NCBI GenBank assembly: GCA_037138335.1 | Contig: JBAXIO010000009.1 | Span: 62,001-126,000 of the forward strand | DNA: 64,000 bases | Direction: 5' to 3' | Source: CAIRDP01 sp037138335 | Lineage (GTDB): Bacteria > Bacteroidota > Bacteroidia > Bacteroidales > FEN-979 | Part shown: positions 1 through 8,396 of the stretch, piece after piece | Layout of the letters: every line of letters starts with the position of its first letter | Position numbering within the stretch: the stretch's first letter is position 1 | Made by a program: the position numbers and the translations under genes | The notes under the pieces: model-generated | What the model was told of the DNA's origin: nothing | Database searches by the model: none | The model's input: the letters and a program-made list of their open reading frames with translations, nothing else

Positions 1-1752
1 CACCGAGCGGAATGACTCTGCAATGGTTGATTTAGGCGAGTCGATGACAACGATATCATTCTTTTTGTCGGAATGTATGATATGCCCGACGATAGGCAGA
101 TTGGTGATCTTTTCAATATCCTCCCGTTCCATGATCTTGTCGTTGAAATAATCCTTGCCTAAAATATATATGACAGGAAGGATGATCCCGAGGATAAGGG
201 CAATGATATAATTCAGGCTTTTCTTCGGAAAAACAGGGCTGGAACCACCCATGGCTGCATCAACAACTTCATTGTCGGAGAGGTTTGAAGCCTGTGTGAT
301 CTGGGCCTCCGACCGTTTTTGCAACAGGAAGGTATAAATGGCATCGGTGAGTTTAAACCTGCGTTCAATGCCGAACAGGACACGCTGGGTCTCGGGCAGG
401 GTGCTGATCTTCGATGTGTATTGGGACACGCGGTCGTTGATTTCTTTCAGTGCAATGTTGTTGGTATTTATGGCACTTTTTATATTCTCAACCAAGGCGT
501 TTTTAATAGTGGCGATCTGCTGGTCGATTGAGAGCAGGGTCGGGTTTTTGCCTTTCGAGTATTGTGATATCTCGGTACGTTTCGTATAGAGGTCGGTAAG
601 CTTCATGGTAAGGTCGTTGAGCATGGGGTTCTCAACTCCCATCGAAGCCGGGACAACAAGCTCATCGAGTTTCTGGTTTTTTTCCAGGTATTGGGCAAGA
701 TTGGTAAGGTATTTCGACTGAACCATCAAAACTGCTTTTTCATCCTGGAGTTCCATCATTTTGTCAAAAACCTGTTTGCTCACGTCATCAAGGTTCATGA
801 CTTCCTTGGTAGTGCGGAAAACCTCGAGGGCCTTTTCGGTAGAATGAAGTGTGTCGCTGATATCCTGCAGTTCGCTGTCGATAAAATTAATGGTGCGGCC
901 TGCGACCAGGTTTTTACGCTCCAGGTCTTTGGCCAGGTATTCCCTTAGGAGTGCATTCAGGAAATCGACCAGTTTGGTCACGTTTCCGCCTTTAAGCTTG
1001 AGTTCAACAATGGATGCTTCCTTGTTGATGGGTTCCAGGCTGAATCCTTTGAACTGTGTTACGAGGGATTCATAATCGTTGAGCATGAAATAAAAAGTTT
1101 TGCTGAGATCCTTCTTGGGATTGAACAAAGGCGTAAGCAATAACCTGAAGCGGAAATTATTCCCCTGGACCCATTTCCCGAATTCATAGTTCTCATCAAC
1201 AGCAACCCTTTCTTTGCGCCCAACAATTTTCTCTTTTTTCGAGAAATTATAGAATCCGATCTCCTCTTCTTTTGCTTCGAGGCGGTATTTGCCGTTCGGG
1301 TTTATTGAAACATTGAAACGCATATTAAACGGCTGGGGATATGCGGTATCCATTTCAACAGTAAAAGGGGTATCCTTGTAAAGTTCCTTGCCTATGAAAT
1401 TTTCCTCGCTGAAATATGAAACTTCGAATCCGATCTTGGTAACAGTACGGTAGGTAAGAGTGTAAGAAGACAGGACCCCGATCTCGTTCTGGAGGTTCTG
1501 CATGTTGTTAAGGCCCCCCAGCCCCATGATAGCCTGGGCGTTAAGCTTGTTTTCAGATTTGTCCTTGATCAGGATGGCAGTTTTAACTTCATAAACCGGG
1601 CTGGTGTATTTGTTAAAAATGAAAGCAATGATCAGGGCAATAAACACCGTGATTGCAAAGAAATACCAGTAACGGTAAAATTTATAAAGCAGTACTTTAT
1701 AGTCGACCGACTGTTGTTGCTGCTGCTGGAAGTCCTGGAGATTATCGTTCAC
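1..1752 (-). CDS. Wzc/Wzz-type polysaccharide copolymerase, probably with tyrosine kinase domain (partial, C-terminus off the left edge)
   Basis: The frame is open from a GTG at 1752 to the window edge (584 codons). It encodes a short Gln-rich N-terminus, a transmembrane segment at about residues 27-47, a long periplasmic region with coiled-coil stretches, and a second transmembrane segment near residue 510 (NYIIALILGIILPVIYIL). The last visible residues include DSPKSTIAESFRSV, which matches the linker before the BY-kinase domain of Wzc/CpsD fusions, so a cytoplasmic tyrosine autokinase domain is expected beyond position 1 but is not seen. The family controls chain length and export of capsule or exopolysaccharide. 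It starts 18 bases after the Wza gene, so the two form an operon. GTG is the only usable start because an in-frame stop lies just upstream. Confidence 0.88.
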   Translation of the reverse strand, partial: MNDNLQDFQQQQQQSVDYKVLLYKFYRYWYFFAITVFIALIIAFIFNKYTSPVYEVKTAILIKDKSENKLNAQAIMGLGGLNNMQNLQNEIGVLSSYTLTYRTVTKIGFEVSYFSEENFIGKELYKDTPFTVEMDTAYPQPFNMRFNVSINPNGKYRLEAKEEEIGFYNFSKKEKIVGRKERVAVDENYEFGKWVQGNNFRFRLLLTPLFNPKKDLSKTFYFMLNDYESLVTQFKGFSLEPINKEASIVELKLKGGNVTKLVDFLNALLREYLAKDLERKNLVAGRTINFIDSELQDISDTLHSTEKALEVFRTTKEVMNLDDVSKQVFDKMMELQDEKAVLMVQSKYLTNLAQYLEKNQKLDELVVPASMGVENPMLNDLTMKLTDLYTKRTEISQYSKGKNPTLLSIDQQIATIKNALVENIKSAINTNNIALKEINDRVSQYTSKISTLPETQRVLFGIERRFKLTDAIYTFLLQKRSEAQITQASNLSDNEVVDAAMGGSSPVFPKKSLNYIIALILGIILPVIYILGKDYFNDKIMEREDIEKITNLPIVGHIIHSDKKNDIVVIDSPKSTIAESFRSV

Positions 1753-1770
1753 AAAAGATAGGTTTACAGT

Positions 1771-2571
1771 TTACAATGACTTTGCATAGGTGATCAGAAG
1801 CAGTCCTGTTGATATGGCAGCAATTACGATTGCCCAGGGGAAGGTTGAACCCAGTCCCCAGCGCTTGTAGCCCAGGGGCTGAATGTAAATGATATCGTTG
1901 GGCTGAAGGTAAAACTGGTCAGATTTTAGGAAGCTGTCGGAAGTCATATCCAGGGTGAATACCCTTGAACCTCCCGGTGTCTGGCGGATCAGGTGGACCT
2001 TGCTCCTGTTGCCGAATTCGGTAATATCATTGGCCAGTGAGATTGCTTCGAAAAAATTGATCTTATCGGCATAGATGGTGAACTCGCCTGGACGCACCAC
2101 CTCTCCCAGGATAGTGATCTTGAAGTTAACCATTTTTACAACCACAACCGTTTCTTTGAGGTACTCATCCACCATTTTCTGAAGTACGTCTTTCACCTGG
2201 GAAACAGTAAGGTCTTTGATCATTATTCGCCCCACGACAGGAAAATCGATATACCCGTCAGGGCTGACCGAATAAGAATTCAGGTAGATGCTGGCATCGT
2301 TGGCGTAATCGTTGTAATTGCTTGAACCTGATTGCTTGTTAAAAAATTGATTGCTTTTTTCGTCCAGTGTAAACAGTTTTATATACACATTATCCCTGGG
2401 CTGTATCCTGTAGTCAGGCGGATGTTTATGGGTATACTGGCTGGCAGTATCTTTCTCCTGCTGCTTCTGCAGATAGAGGATCTTTTTTTGAGGGACACAG
2501 GAAGAAAAGATGATGGTAATTGAAAGGAGCAGGAAAGCTGCCCGGGTAAGCATTTTAAGCGTATGCTTCAT
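1771..2571 (-). CDS. Polysaccharide export outer-membrane lipoprotein, Wza/BexD family
   Basis: A 266-residue protein with a lipoprotein signal (ITIIFSSC lipobox), a Poly_export domain (PDYRIQPRDNVYIKLF), one or two SLBB-type ligand-binding segments (ITILGEVVRPGEFTIY) and a C-terminal hydrophobic helix that would span the outer membrane as in Wza. It forms the export channel for polysaccharide and works with the Wzc-like partner encoded immediately downstream. The frame could open at 2595, but a -7 box at 2593-2600 would start transcription near 2586, so the ATG at 2571 (MKHTLKMLTRA) is preferred. An internal ATG at 2556 is also possible. Confidence 0.9.
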   Translation of the reverse strand: MKHTLKMLTRAAFLLLSITIIFSSCVPQKKILYLQKQQEKDTASQYTHKHPPDYRIQPRDNVYIKLFTLDEKSNQFFNKQSGSSNYNDYANDASIYLNSYSVSPDGYIDFPVVGRIMIKDLTVSQVKDVLQKMVDEYLKETVVVVKMVNFKITILGEVVRPGEFTIYADKINFFEAISLANDITEFGNRSKVHLIRQTPGGSRVFTLDMTSDSFLKSDQFYLQPNDIIYIQPLGYKRWGLGSTFPWAIVIAAISTGLLLITYAKSL

Positions 2572-2592
2572 ATATTGCTGGAATTGAGGGTG

Positions 2593-2600
2593 CAAAATTA
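2593..2600 (-). promoter_or_regulatory. Bacteroidota -7 box for the wza-wzc operon
   Basis: TAATTTTG on the minus strand fits the Bacteroidota -7 consensus TAnnTTTG. It lies 22 bases before the preferred start at 2571. The -33 region is only AT-rich, with no clear TTTG at the usual 19-21 base spacing. Confidence 0.5.
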
Positions 2601-2718
2601 AGGAATTTCAGGCAAAACTAAAAAAATGCGTGAAACATCCTAAAATTTTCATGACAATATCTTATTTTGATGCCAGGGTGCCGGATGTCAGATTACTGAA
2701 ATTCAGTTAGTCATGATC

Positions 2719-4053
2719 TTAACAGGCTTCCCCAATCAAAGTAGCCGAAGTGGCCCTTTTAATGCATACATTTAGGTATTCCCCCGGCTTTCGGGCTGTT
2801 TTTGGGAAAACCACAACTTTATTTTGGGAGTTCCTGCCGAAGTATTGTTTATCGGAACGTTTTGATTCTCCTTCTACCAGGACCTCGAAGGTTTCGCCAA
2901 GGTCCCTGTGGTTGCTGGCCGATGAAAGTTCCTGCTGAAGCCCTATGATCTCCCTTAGCCTTCTTTCCTTGACTTCTGCAGGTACGTTATCATCGTATTG
3001 TTCCGCTGCAATCGTTTGGGGCCTTTCCGAATATTTAAATGTGAAGGCTGAGTCGAAAGCAGCTTCCCTCATCAATTCAAGTGTTTGCTGATGATCTTCC
3101 TCGGTCTCGCCGCAAAATCCGGTAATGATATCGGTGGATATCGCGCATCCCGGGATGCTGTTGCGGATAGCCCGGATCTTCCCGAGGTATTCTTCCCGGG
3201 TATATTTCCGGTTCATTTTATCAAGTACGGCATTGCTGCCGCTTTGGACGGGCAGGTGTATGGCTTTGCAGATGTTGGGATATTTTGCAATTATATTGAT
3301 CACATCATCGCCCAGGTCTTTGGGATGCGAGGTGGCAAAGCGGACCCTTAACTTCTGATCGAGAACCGCGATCCGTTCAAGAAGGCCCGGAAAGTCCATT
3401 GTCCCTTTCCCATCTTTCCACAGGTAGGAATTCACATTTTGCCCGAGCAGGGTCACTTCCCTGAATCCCTGCAGAAACAGGTCTTTCGCTTCGCGGATCA
3501 CCGATTCCGGATCCCGGCTTCGTTCCTGGCCGCGGGCATAAGGAACCACGCAGTAGGAACAGAAATTCTCGCATCCGCGCATAATGGAAATGAAAGCAGA
3601 AACCCCGTTGGAATCAAGCCTTACAGGGTGTATGTCAGCATATGTTTCATCTGCTGAAAGGATTGTGTCTATTGCCGTTTGACCTGAACCGGCCTGTTCA
3701 AGAAGCCCGGGAAGGTGACGGTAGGAGTCAGGACCGGCAATGATGTCGAGCAGCTGTTCCTCTTCCATCAGGGCAATTTTTGTCCTTTCGGCCATGCAGC
3801 CCAGCAGCCCGATGGTAAGACCCGGTTTTTTCCTTTTCAGTGAACGAAAATAATGCAGGCGTTTCCTTACCCTTTCCTCGGCATGCTCCCTGATTGAACA
3901 GGTGTTGAGTAAGACGATATCAGCTTCGAGAAGGTCCTGGCAGGCCTCGAACCCTTCAGCTTTAAGTATGGAGGCAACGATCTCACTGTCAGAGAAGTTC
4001 ATCTGGCAGCCGTAGGTTTCTATATGGAATTTCCGGGCTTTTTTTTCTGTCAT
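2719..4053 (-). CDS. miaB: tRNA-2-methylthio-N6-dimethylallyladenosine synthase MiaB
   Basis: A 444-residue radical-SAM methylthiotransferase that adds the 2-methylthio group to i6A37 of tRNAs reading UNN codons. The N-terminal UPF0004 domain carries the second-cluster cysteines C16 (YGCQMN), C52 (NTCSIRE) and C86 (LLGCMAER). The radical SAM motif CxxxCxxC is C161, C165 and C168 (RGCENFCSYC). A TRAM domain closes the protein. The YGCQMN motif separates MiaB from MtaB and RimO. Length and domain order are normal. It is divergent from topA and has its own -7 box. Confidence 0.96.
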   Translation of the reverse strand: MTEKKARKFHIETYGCQMNFSDSEIVASILKAEGFEACQDLLEADIVLLNTCSIREHAEERVRKRLHYFRSLKRKKPGLTIGLLGCMAERTKIALMEEEQLLDIIAGPDSYRHLPGLLEQAGSGQTAIDTILSADETYADIHPVRLDSNGVSAFISIMRGCENFCSYCVVPYARGQERSRDPESVIREAKDLFLQGFREVTLLGQNVNSYLWKDGKGTMDFPGLLERIAVLDQKLRVRFATSHPKDLGDDVINIIAKYPNICKAIHLPVQSGSNAVLDKMNRKYTREEYLGKIRAIRNSIPGCAISTDIITGFCGETEEDHQQTLELMREAAFDSAFTFKYSERPQTIAAEQYDDNVPAEVKERRLREIIGLQQELSSASNHRDLGETFEVLVEGESKRSDKQYFGRNSQNKVVVFPKTARKPGEYLNVCIKRATSATLIGEAC

Positions 4054-4097
4054 ATATCACCTTTCACTCTAAGGCGGATTAAGGATTAAAATGGGCA

Positions 4098-4105
4098 CAA
4101 AGGTA
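4098..4105 (-). promoter_or_regulatory. -7 box for miaB
   Basis: TACCTTTG on the minus strand matches TAnnTTTG and lies 45 bases upstream of the miaB ATG, in the divergent intergenic region shared with topA. No convincing -33 partner is seen. Confidence 0.5.
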
Positions 4106-4124
4106 CGTATTATGTTAATTGTCG

Positions 4125-4132
4125 TACTTTTG
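4125..4132 (+). promoter_or_regulatory. -7 box for topA
   Basis: TACTTTTG matches TAnnTTTG 34 bases before the preferred topA ATG at 4167. It is divergent from the miaB box 20 bases away, so the two promoters nearly abut. Confidence 0.5.
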
Positions 4133-4166
4133 TACCCGGATTGGAATTTGAAATCCAGTGCTAAAT

Positions 4167-6485
4167 ATGACGAAAAACTTAGTGATTGTTGAGTCTCCCG
4201 CGAAAGCAAAGACGATTGGCGGATTCCTTGGGAGCGAATTTACGGTGAAATCATGCATGGGGCATGTTGCAGATCTTTCGAAGAAGGATCTAGGGGTGGA
4301 TGTAAATAAGGGATTTGAACCGAAATACATTGTTTCTCCGGACAAAAAAAAGATTGTAGGCGAACTCAAGAAACTGGCCCAGGACAGTGAATGTGTTTGG
4401 CTGGCGTCTGACGAGGACCGCGAAGGAGAAGCCATTGCATGGCACCTCATGGAAACCCTCGGGTTGAAAAAGGAGACCACACGGCGGATTGCTTTTCATG
4501 AAATTACCAGGTCGGCCATTCTCGAAGCTATTGAAACACCCCGGGAACTTGATATGAACCTGGTGGATGCCCAGCAGGCGCGCAGGGTCCTTGACCGTCT
4601 TGTCGGGTTTGAACTCTCCCCCCTATTATGGAAAAAGATTAAACCATCTTTATCGGCCGGCAGGGTTCAATCGGTGGCTGTAAGGCTTATTGTGGAAAGG
4701 GAAGACGAGATCAGGAACTTTCAGTCCGTCTCAGCATTCCGTATTACAGGGGATTTTGTCGTCCAGGAGGGAAAGAAACTTAAAACCGTCAGTGCCGAAC
4801 TGAACAAAAGGTTCCAGTCGAAAGAAGAAGCCCTTAATTTCCTGAAGCAGTGTATTAATGTCAGTTACACGGTTGAGGATGTCGAAACAAAACCCTCGAA
4901 GAAATCCCCTGCCCCTCCGTTCACGACTTCTACACTTCAGCAGGAGGCATCCCGGAAACTCGGGTTCTCGGTGGCCAACACTATGCGTGTTGCCCAGGAG
5001 CTTTACGAATCAGGGAAGATCACCTATATGAGGACCGACTCGGTGAATCTTTCCGACATGGCCCTGGCAATGGCTAGGAAGGAAGTGACCGAGACTTTCG
5101 GGGAGGAGTATGTGAAAACCCGGAAATATGCCACTAAAACCAAAGGCGCACAGGAAGCCCACGAAGCCATCCGTCCCACTTTCCTGAGCAATAAAAATAT
5201 TGAGGCCGACCGTTCGGGCAAGAGGCTGTACGACCTCATCTGGAAACGAACCATCGCCTCCCAGATGGCTGATGCGGAACTCGAGAAAACCAATGTTACC
5301 ATAGGCATAACAGGGAAAACAGAAAAATTCATTGCCCGTGGGGAAGTGATCCGTTTCGATGGTTTCCTGAAGGTCTATATGGAATCTTCGGATGAGGATA
5401 CTACCGATGACCAGGAAGGTGTTCTCCCTCCTCTTAATGCAGGAGAGCAGCTTTCATTGAGGGAGATGATAGCCCAGCAGAAGTTTACGCAGCAGCCATA
5501 CAGGTATACTGAAGCAACCCTGGTTAAAAAGCTGGAAGAACTTGGTATTGGCCGTCCCTCGACCTATGCCCCCATCATCTCCACGATCCAGAAAAGGGAT
5601 TATGTTGTAAAGGAAGAAAGGCCCGGTGTGCAAAGAAATTACGACTACATCAGCCTGAAGGACGGCACGATATCAGAAGCGGTCAAAACCGAAACTGTGG
5701 GATATGAGAAAGGGAAGCTCTTCCCGACGGATATCGGCGGACTGGTTACCGGTTTTCTTGTTCAGAATTTCAACGATATCCTCGATTATAATTTCACTGC
5801 TACCGTTGAAGAAGAATTTGATGAGATAGCCGAAGGCAAACTGGCATGGAAGGAAATGCTGAAAGAGTTTTATTTCCCCTTTCATGAAAAAATTGAAGGG
5901 ACCATGGAAAACACCAAAAAAGTAAAAGGTGAAAAACTCCTCGGAACCGATCCGGCAACCGGACTGAATATTTATGTGAAGATTGGAAGGTTTGGGCCGA
6001 TGGCTCAGTTAGGCGAGGCCGACAATGACGAGAAGCCCCGTTTTGCAGCTTTGAAAAAAGGCCAGAGCATTGATACCATCAGTCTTGATGAAGTACTGGA
6101 ACTGTTTAAACTTCCCAGGAGCCTTGGGGATTTTGAAGGAACCGAAGTCATTGTTTCGGCAGGTAAATTCGGCCCATACATCAGGCATAAATCGGCCTTC
6201 TTTTCATTACCGGTGTCGGACGACCCCCTGGATGTAAATCTTGAAAGGGCCATAGAGATCATTCATGCAAAACGGCATGAAGAGATAAAGAAAGTGATCA
6301 GGGAGTATCCCGAAGACGGCGATATTAAAGTCCTGAACGGGAGGTACGGCCCATACATCTCCTTCAAAAAAGAAAACTACAAGATCCCCAAGGGTAAAAC
6401 CGCAGCCGATCTTACTTATGATGATGTTAAAGCGATTCTGACCTCAAGCGAACCCACCAAATCGAAATCCAAAAAGAAAAAATAA
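4167..6485 (+). CDS. topA: DNA topoisomerase I (type IA)
   Basis: A 772-residue type IA topoisomerase that relaxes negative supercoils. It shows the N-terminal Toprim domain (NLVIVESPAKAKTI, acidic cluster in SDEDREGEAIAWHL), the catalytic domain with active-site Tyr287 (ITYMRTDSVNLS) and the GIGRPSTYAPIIST motif. The C-terminus has repeats of the type IGRFGP/AGKFGPYI/NGRYGPYISF and a Lys-rich tail. The CxxC zinc fingers of E. coli TopA are absent, as in many Bacteroidota homologues. A GTG at 4158 is in frame, but the ATG at 4167 gives the standard MTKNLVIVESP start. The arginase-fold gene follows 6 bases later, probably in the same operon. Confidence 0.97.
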   Translation: MTKNLVIVESPAKAKTIGGFLGSEFTVKSCMGHVADLSKKDLGVDVNKGFEPKYIVSPDKKKIVGELKKLAQDSECVWLASDEDREGEAIAWHLMETLGLKKETTRRIAFHEITRSAILEAIETPRELDMNLVDAQQARRVLDRLVGFELSPLLWKKIKPSLSAGRVQSVAVRLIVEREDEIRNFQSVSAFRITGDFVVQEGKKLKTVSAELNKRFQSKEEALNFLKQCINVSYTVEDVETKPSKKSPAPPFTTSTLQQEASRKLGFSVANTMRVAQELYESGKITYMRTDSVNLSDMALAMARKEVTETFGEEYVKTRKYATKTKGAQEAHEAIRPTFLSNKNIEADRSGKRLYDLIWKRTIASQMADAELEKTNVTIGITGKTEKFIARGEVIRFDGFLKVYMESSDEDTTDDQEGVLPPLNAGEQLSLREMIAQQKFTQQPYRYTEATLVKKLEELGIGRPSTYAPIISTIQKRDYVVKEERPGVQRNYDYISLKDGTISEAVKTETVGYEKGKLFPTDIGGLVTGFLVQNFNDILDYNFTATVEEEFDEIAEGKLAWKEMLKEFYFPFHEKIEGTMENTKKVKGEKLLGTDPATGLNIYVKIGRFGPMAQLGEADNDEKPRFAALKKGQSIDTISLDEVLELFKLPRSLGDFEGTEVIVSAGKFGPYIRHKSAFFSLPVSDDPLDVNLERAIEIIHAKRHEEIKKVIREYPEDGDIKVLNGRYGPYISFKKENYKIPKGKTAADLTYDDVKAILTSSEPTKSKSKKKK

Positions 6486-6491
6486 ACGGCC

Positions 6492-7670
6492 ATGGACATT
6501 TCGACCTTCTTTTCCCCGGTTGATTTAACGGAATTCCCTATGATCAGTGAAGGCCAGGGCCAGCTTCGCCTGGGCAACCTCATTGAGATCTATTCCGAAG
6601 CAGGGAGTTTCCCTGATTTTACCGTTTCAAACCTGGCGATCATTGGTGTAAAGGAGGACCGGAATGCAGTAAATAATGAAGGTTGCGACCTTGGGCCCGA
6701 CAGTGTAAGAAAGTATTTATACAAGCTGTTCCCGGGGCCTTATCCAAATAAGATCGTTGACCTGGGCAATATCAGGAAGGGTTTTTCCCCCAGCGACACT
6801 TACTTTGCCTTAAGCAGTACCGTAGCGGAACTCATCAACAACAATGTTCTCCCGATAATCATCGGTGGCGGTCAGGACCTTTCTTTTGCGAATTACAAGG
6901 CCTATGAGAGCCTGGGCCAGATCATCAACATTGTGGCGATTGACCCCATGTTCGACCTGGGTAAAACCGAGAACGAACTGGACTCCCAGTCTTTCCTGAG
7001 CAGCATCATCCTTCACCAGCCAAATTACCTCTTTAACTATGCCAACATCGGCTACCAGAGTTATTTTATAGACCAGGATGCATTAAAACTGATGAAGAAC
7101 CTGTTCTTTGATACTTACCGGGTAGGAATCGTAAGGGAAAGCCTTGAAGAAGTCGAGCCAATTGTCAGGAATGCCGATATGCTGAGTTTTGATATTTCAG
7201 CGGTAAGGTATTCCGATGCACCGGGTAACGGCAATGCAGGCCCAAACGGGTTTTATGGGGAAGAGGCCTGCCAGATCGTTAGGTATGCAGGCATCAGCGA
7301 TAAACTCACTTCCATCGGGTTTTATGAGGTTAACCCAAAATTTGACCGACAGGGGCAGACGGCCCACCTGGTTTCGCAGATGATATGGTATTTCATTGAC
7401 GGCTATTACAACAGGGCCCATGATTTCCCCTTTAAAAACGAGGAAGACTATCTGAAATACAGGGTAACAATAAGCGATCATAAGGAAGAAATCGTGTTCT
7501 TCAAGAGTAAGAAGACAGACCGCTGGTGGATGGAGATCCCCCTTCCTGCCGATCAAAAGATAAAGTACGAAAGGCATTACCTTGTGCCCTGTTCATATAA
7601 GGATTACCAGCAGGCCTGCAACAATGACATCCCCGACAGGTGGTGGATGGTGTATCAGAAGCTCATGTAA
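6492..7670 (+). CDS. Arginase/formimidoylglutamase-fold protein with degenerate metal site
   Basis: A 392-residue protein with the ureohydrolase fold: residues 45-330 align by motif with arginase and formimidoylglutamase (LGPDSVRKYLY, IIIGGGQDLS, AIDPMFDLG, MLSFDISAVR, DAPGNGNAGPNGFYGEE). Several metal ligands are changed: the GGGHD His is Gln128, DxHxD reads D151-P-M153-F-D155, and the SFDxD pair is D234 with Ser236. A C-terminal extension of about 70 residues with two RWWM motifs follows (DRWWMEIPLP, DRWWMVYQKLM). The usual hydrolase activity is therefore doubtful, and a structural or binding role is possible. It sits 6 bases after topA and is probably cotranscribed. The family call is firm; the function is unknown. 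Confidence 0.8.
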   Translation: MDISTFFSPVDLTEFPMISEGQGQLRLGNLIEIYSEAGSFPDFTVSNLAIIGVKEDRNAVNNEGCDLGPDSVRKYLYKLFPGPYPNKIVDLGNIRKGFSPSDTYFALSSTVAELINNNVLPIIIGGGQDLSFANYKAYESLGQIINIVAIDPMFDLGKTENELDSQSFLSSIILHQPNYLFNYANIGYQSYFIDQDALKLMKNLFFDTYRVGIVRESLEEVEPIVRNADMLSFDISAVRYSDAPGNGNAGPNGFYGEEACQIVRYAGISDKLTSIGFYEVNPKFDRQGQTAHLVSQMIWYFIDGYYNRAHDFPFKNEEDYLKYRVTISDHKEEIVFFKSKKTDRWWMEIPLPADQKIKYERHYLVPCSYKDYQQACNNDIPDRWWMVYQKLM

Positions 7671-7681
7671 TCGCTCGCAAC

Positions 7682-7734
7682 CTCACACCGCCGCTACGGT
7701 TCTCTTCGTTCACCTGATGCGGCTTGTGTGAGTT
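7682..7734. repeat. Imperfect hairpin between convergent genes
   Basis: CTCACACCGC at 7682-7691 can pair with GCGGCTTGTGTGAG at 7721-7734 with a small bulge. It lies between the convergent arginase-fold gene and ruvC. No T-run follows on either strand, so termination is only a guess. Confidence 0.35.
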
Positions 7735-7806
7735 GCTTCGCTCTTCACAGCCAAGGCGCTTTTGCATTATGCTTAGCTCTTCACAGCCAAAGCCTGATTT
7801 GCGTAA
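7735..7806. repeat. Two-copy 36-bp imperfect tandem duplication
   Basis: The block starting at 7735 (core CTCTTCACAGCCAAGGC at 7741) recurs 36 bases later (CTCTTCACAGCCAAAGC at 7777). Both copies end in TTGCxTxAT. It occupies most of the spacer between the convergent arginase-fold gene and ruvC and has no plausible coding role. Confidence 0.6.
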
Positions 7807-7811
7807 TAATT

Positions 7812-8375
7812 TTACTTCTTCACTCTTCCGGGATTCGCTGTTAAAAAGCTTTTCCAACCGGTAAATTTCTTCCCTGTTTCAAGGGTTCCTTTCTGGAAAT
7901 AGTGGCAAACAGCGGCTGCAAGAGCATCGCTTGCGTCGAGGCTTTCGGGGATTTCTTTAAGCGCCAGCAATCGCTGGAGCATGGCTGCAACCTGCTCCTT
8001 GGAGGCGGAGCCTTTCCCTGTAATGGACTGTTTGATTTTACGGGGCGAGTATTCGAAAATAGGTACGGTCCTGTATAATGCTGCGGCGATGGCTACACCC
8101 TGGGCCCTTCCAAGTTTGAGCATGGATTGAACGTTTTTTCCGAAAAACTGTGCTTCAATTGCCAGTTCGTCGGGCTTATACTGCTCAATAATTGAAAGAG
8201 TTTTTTCGAAAATCAGTTTCAGCCTTAAGGGATGATCGTCGAATTTATCTAACTTTAATACGCCGCAGGCTATCATGCTCAATTTGTTACCATAGATCCT
8301 GATGATCCCGTAACCCATGACGGTGGTCCCCGGGTCAATCCCAAGAATGATCTTTTCAAGAGGTAATTCAGGCAT
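7812..8375 (-). CDS. ruvC: Crossover junction endodeoxyribonuclease RuvC
   Basis: A 187-residue Holliday-junction resolvase of the RNase H fold. The acidic catalytic residues are visible: D14 (LGIDPGTTVMGYG), E74 (LAIEAQFFGKN), and D147 and D150 (SLDASDALAAAVCH). Residues 110-126 contain the basic SPRKIKQSITGKG segment typical of the family. Length is slightly above the usual 170-180. It is divergent from the flippase-like gene, with only 21 bases between the two starts. Confidence 0.95.
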   Translation of the reverse strand: MPELPLEKIILGIDPGTTVMGYGIIRIYGNKLSMIACGVLKLDKFDDHPLRLKLIFEKTLSIIEQYKPDELAIEAQFFGKNVQSMLKLGRAQGVAIAAALYRTVPIFEYSPRKIKQSITGKGSASKEQVAAMLQRLLALKEIPESLDASDALAAAVCHYFQKGTLETGKKFTGWKSFLTANPGRVKK

Positions 8376-8383
8376 TTTTACAT

Positions 8384-8391
8384 TAAATTTG
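8384..8391 (+). promoter_or_regulatory. -7 box giving a near-leaderless transcript
   Basis: TAAATTTG matches TAnnTTTG and ends 5 bases before the ATG at 8397. Transcription would begin at or next to the start codon, so the mRNA for the flippase-like gene may be leaderless. Confidence 0.45.
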
Positions 8392-8396
8392 CGGGC

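Noticed and set aside
6492..7670. Calling the gene after topA a functional arginase or formimidoylglutamase
   Set aside because: Three of the six metal-binding residues are substituted, so only the fold is claimed.
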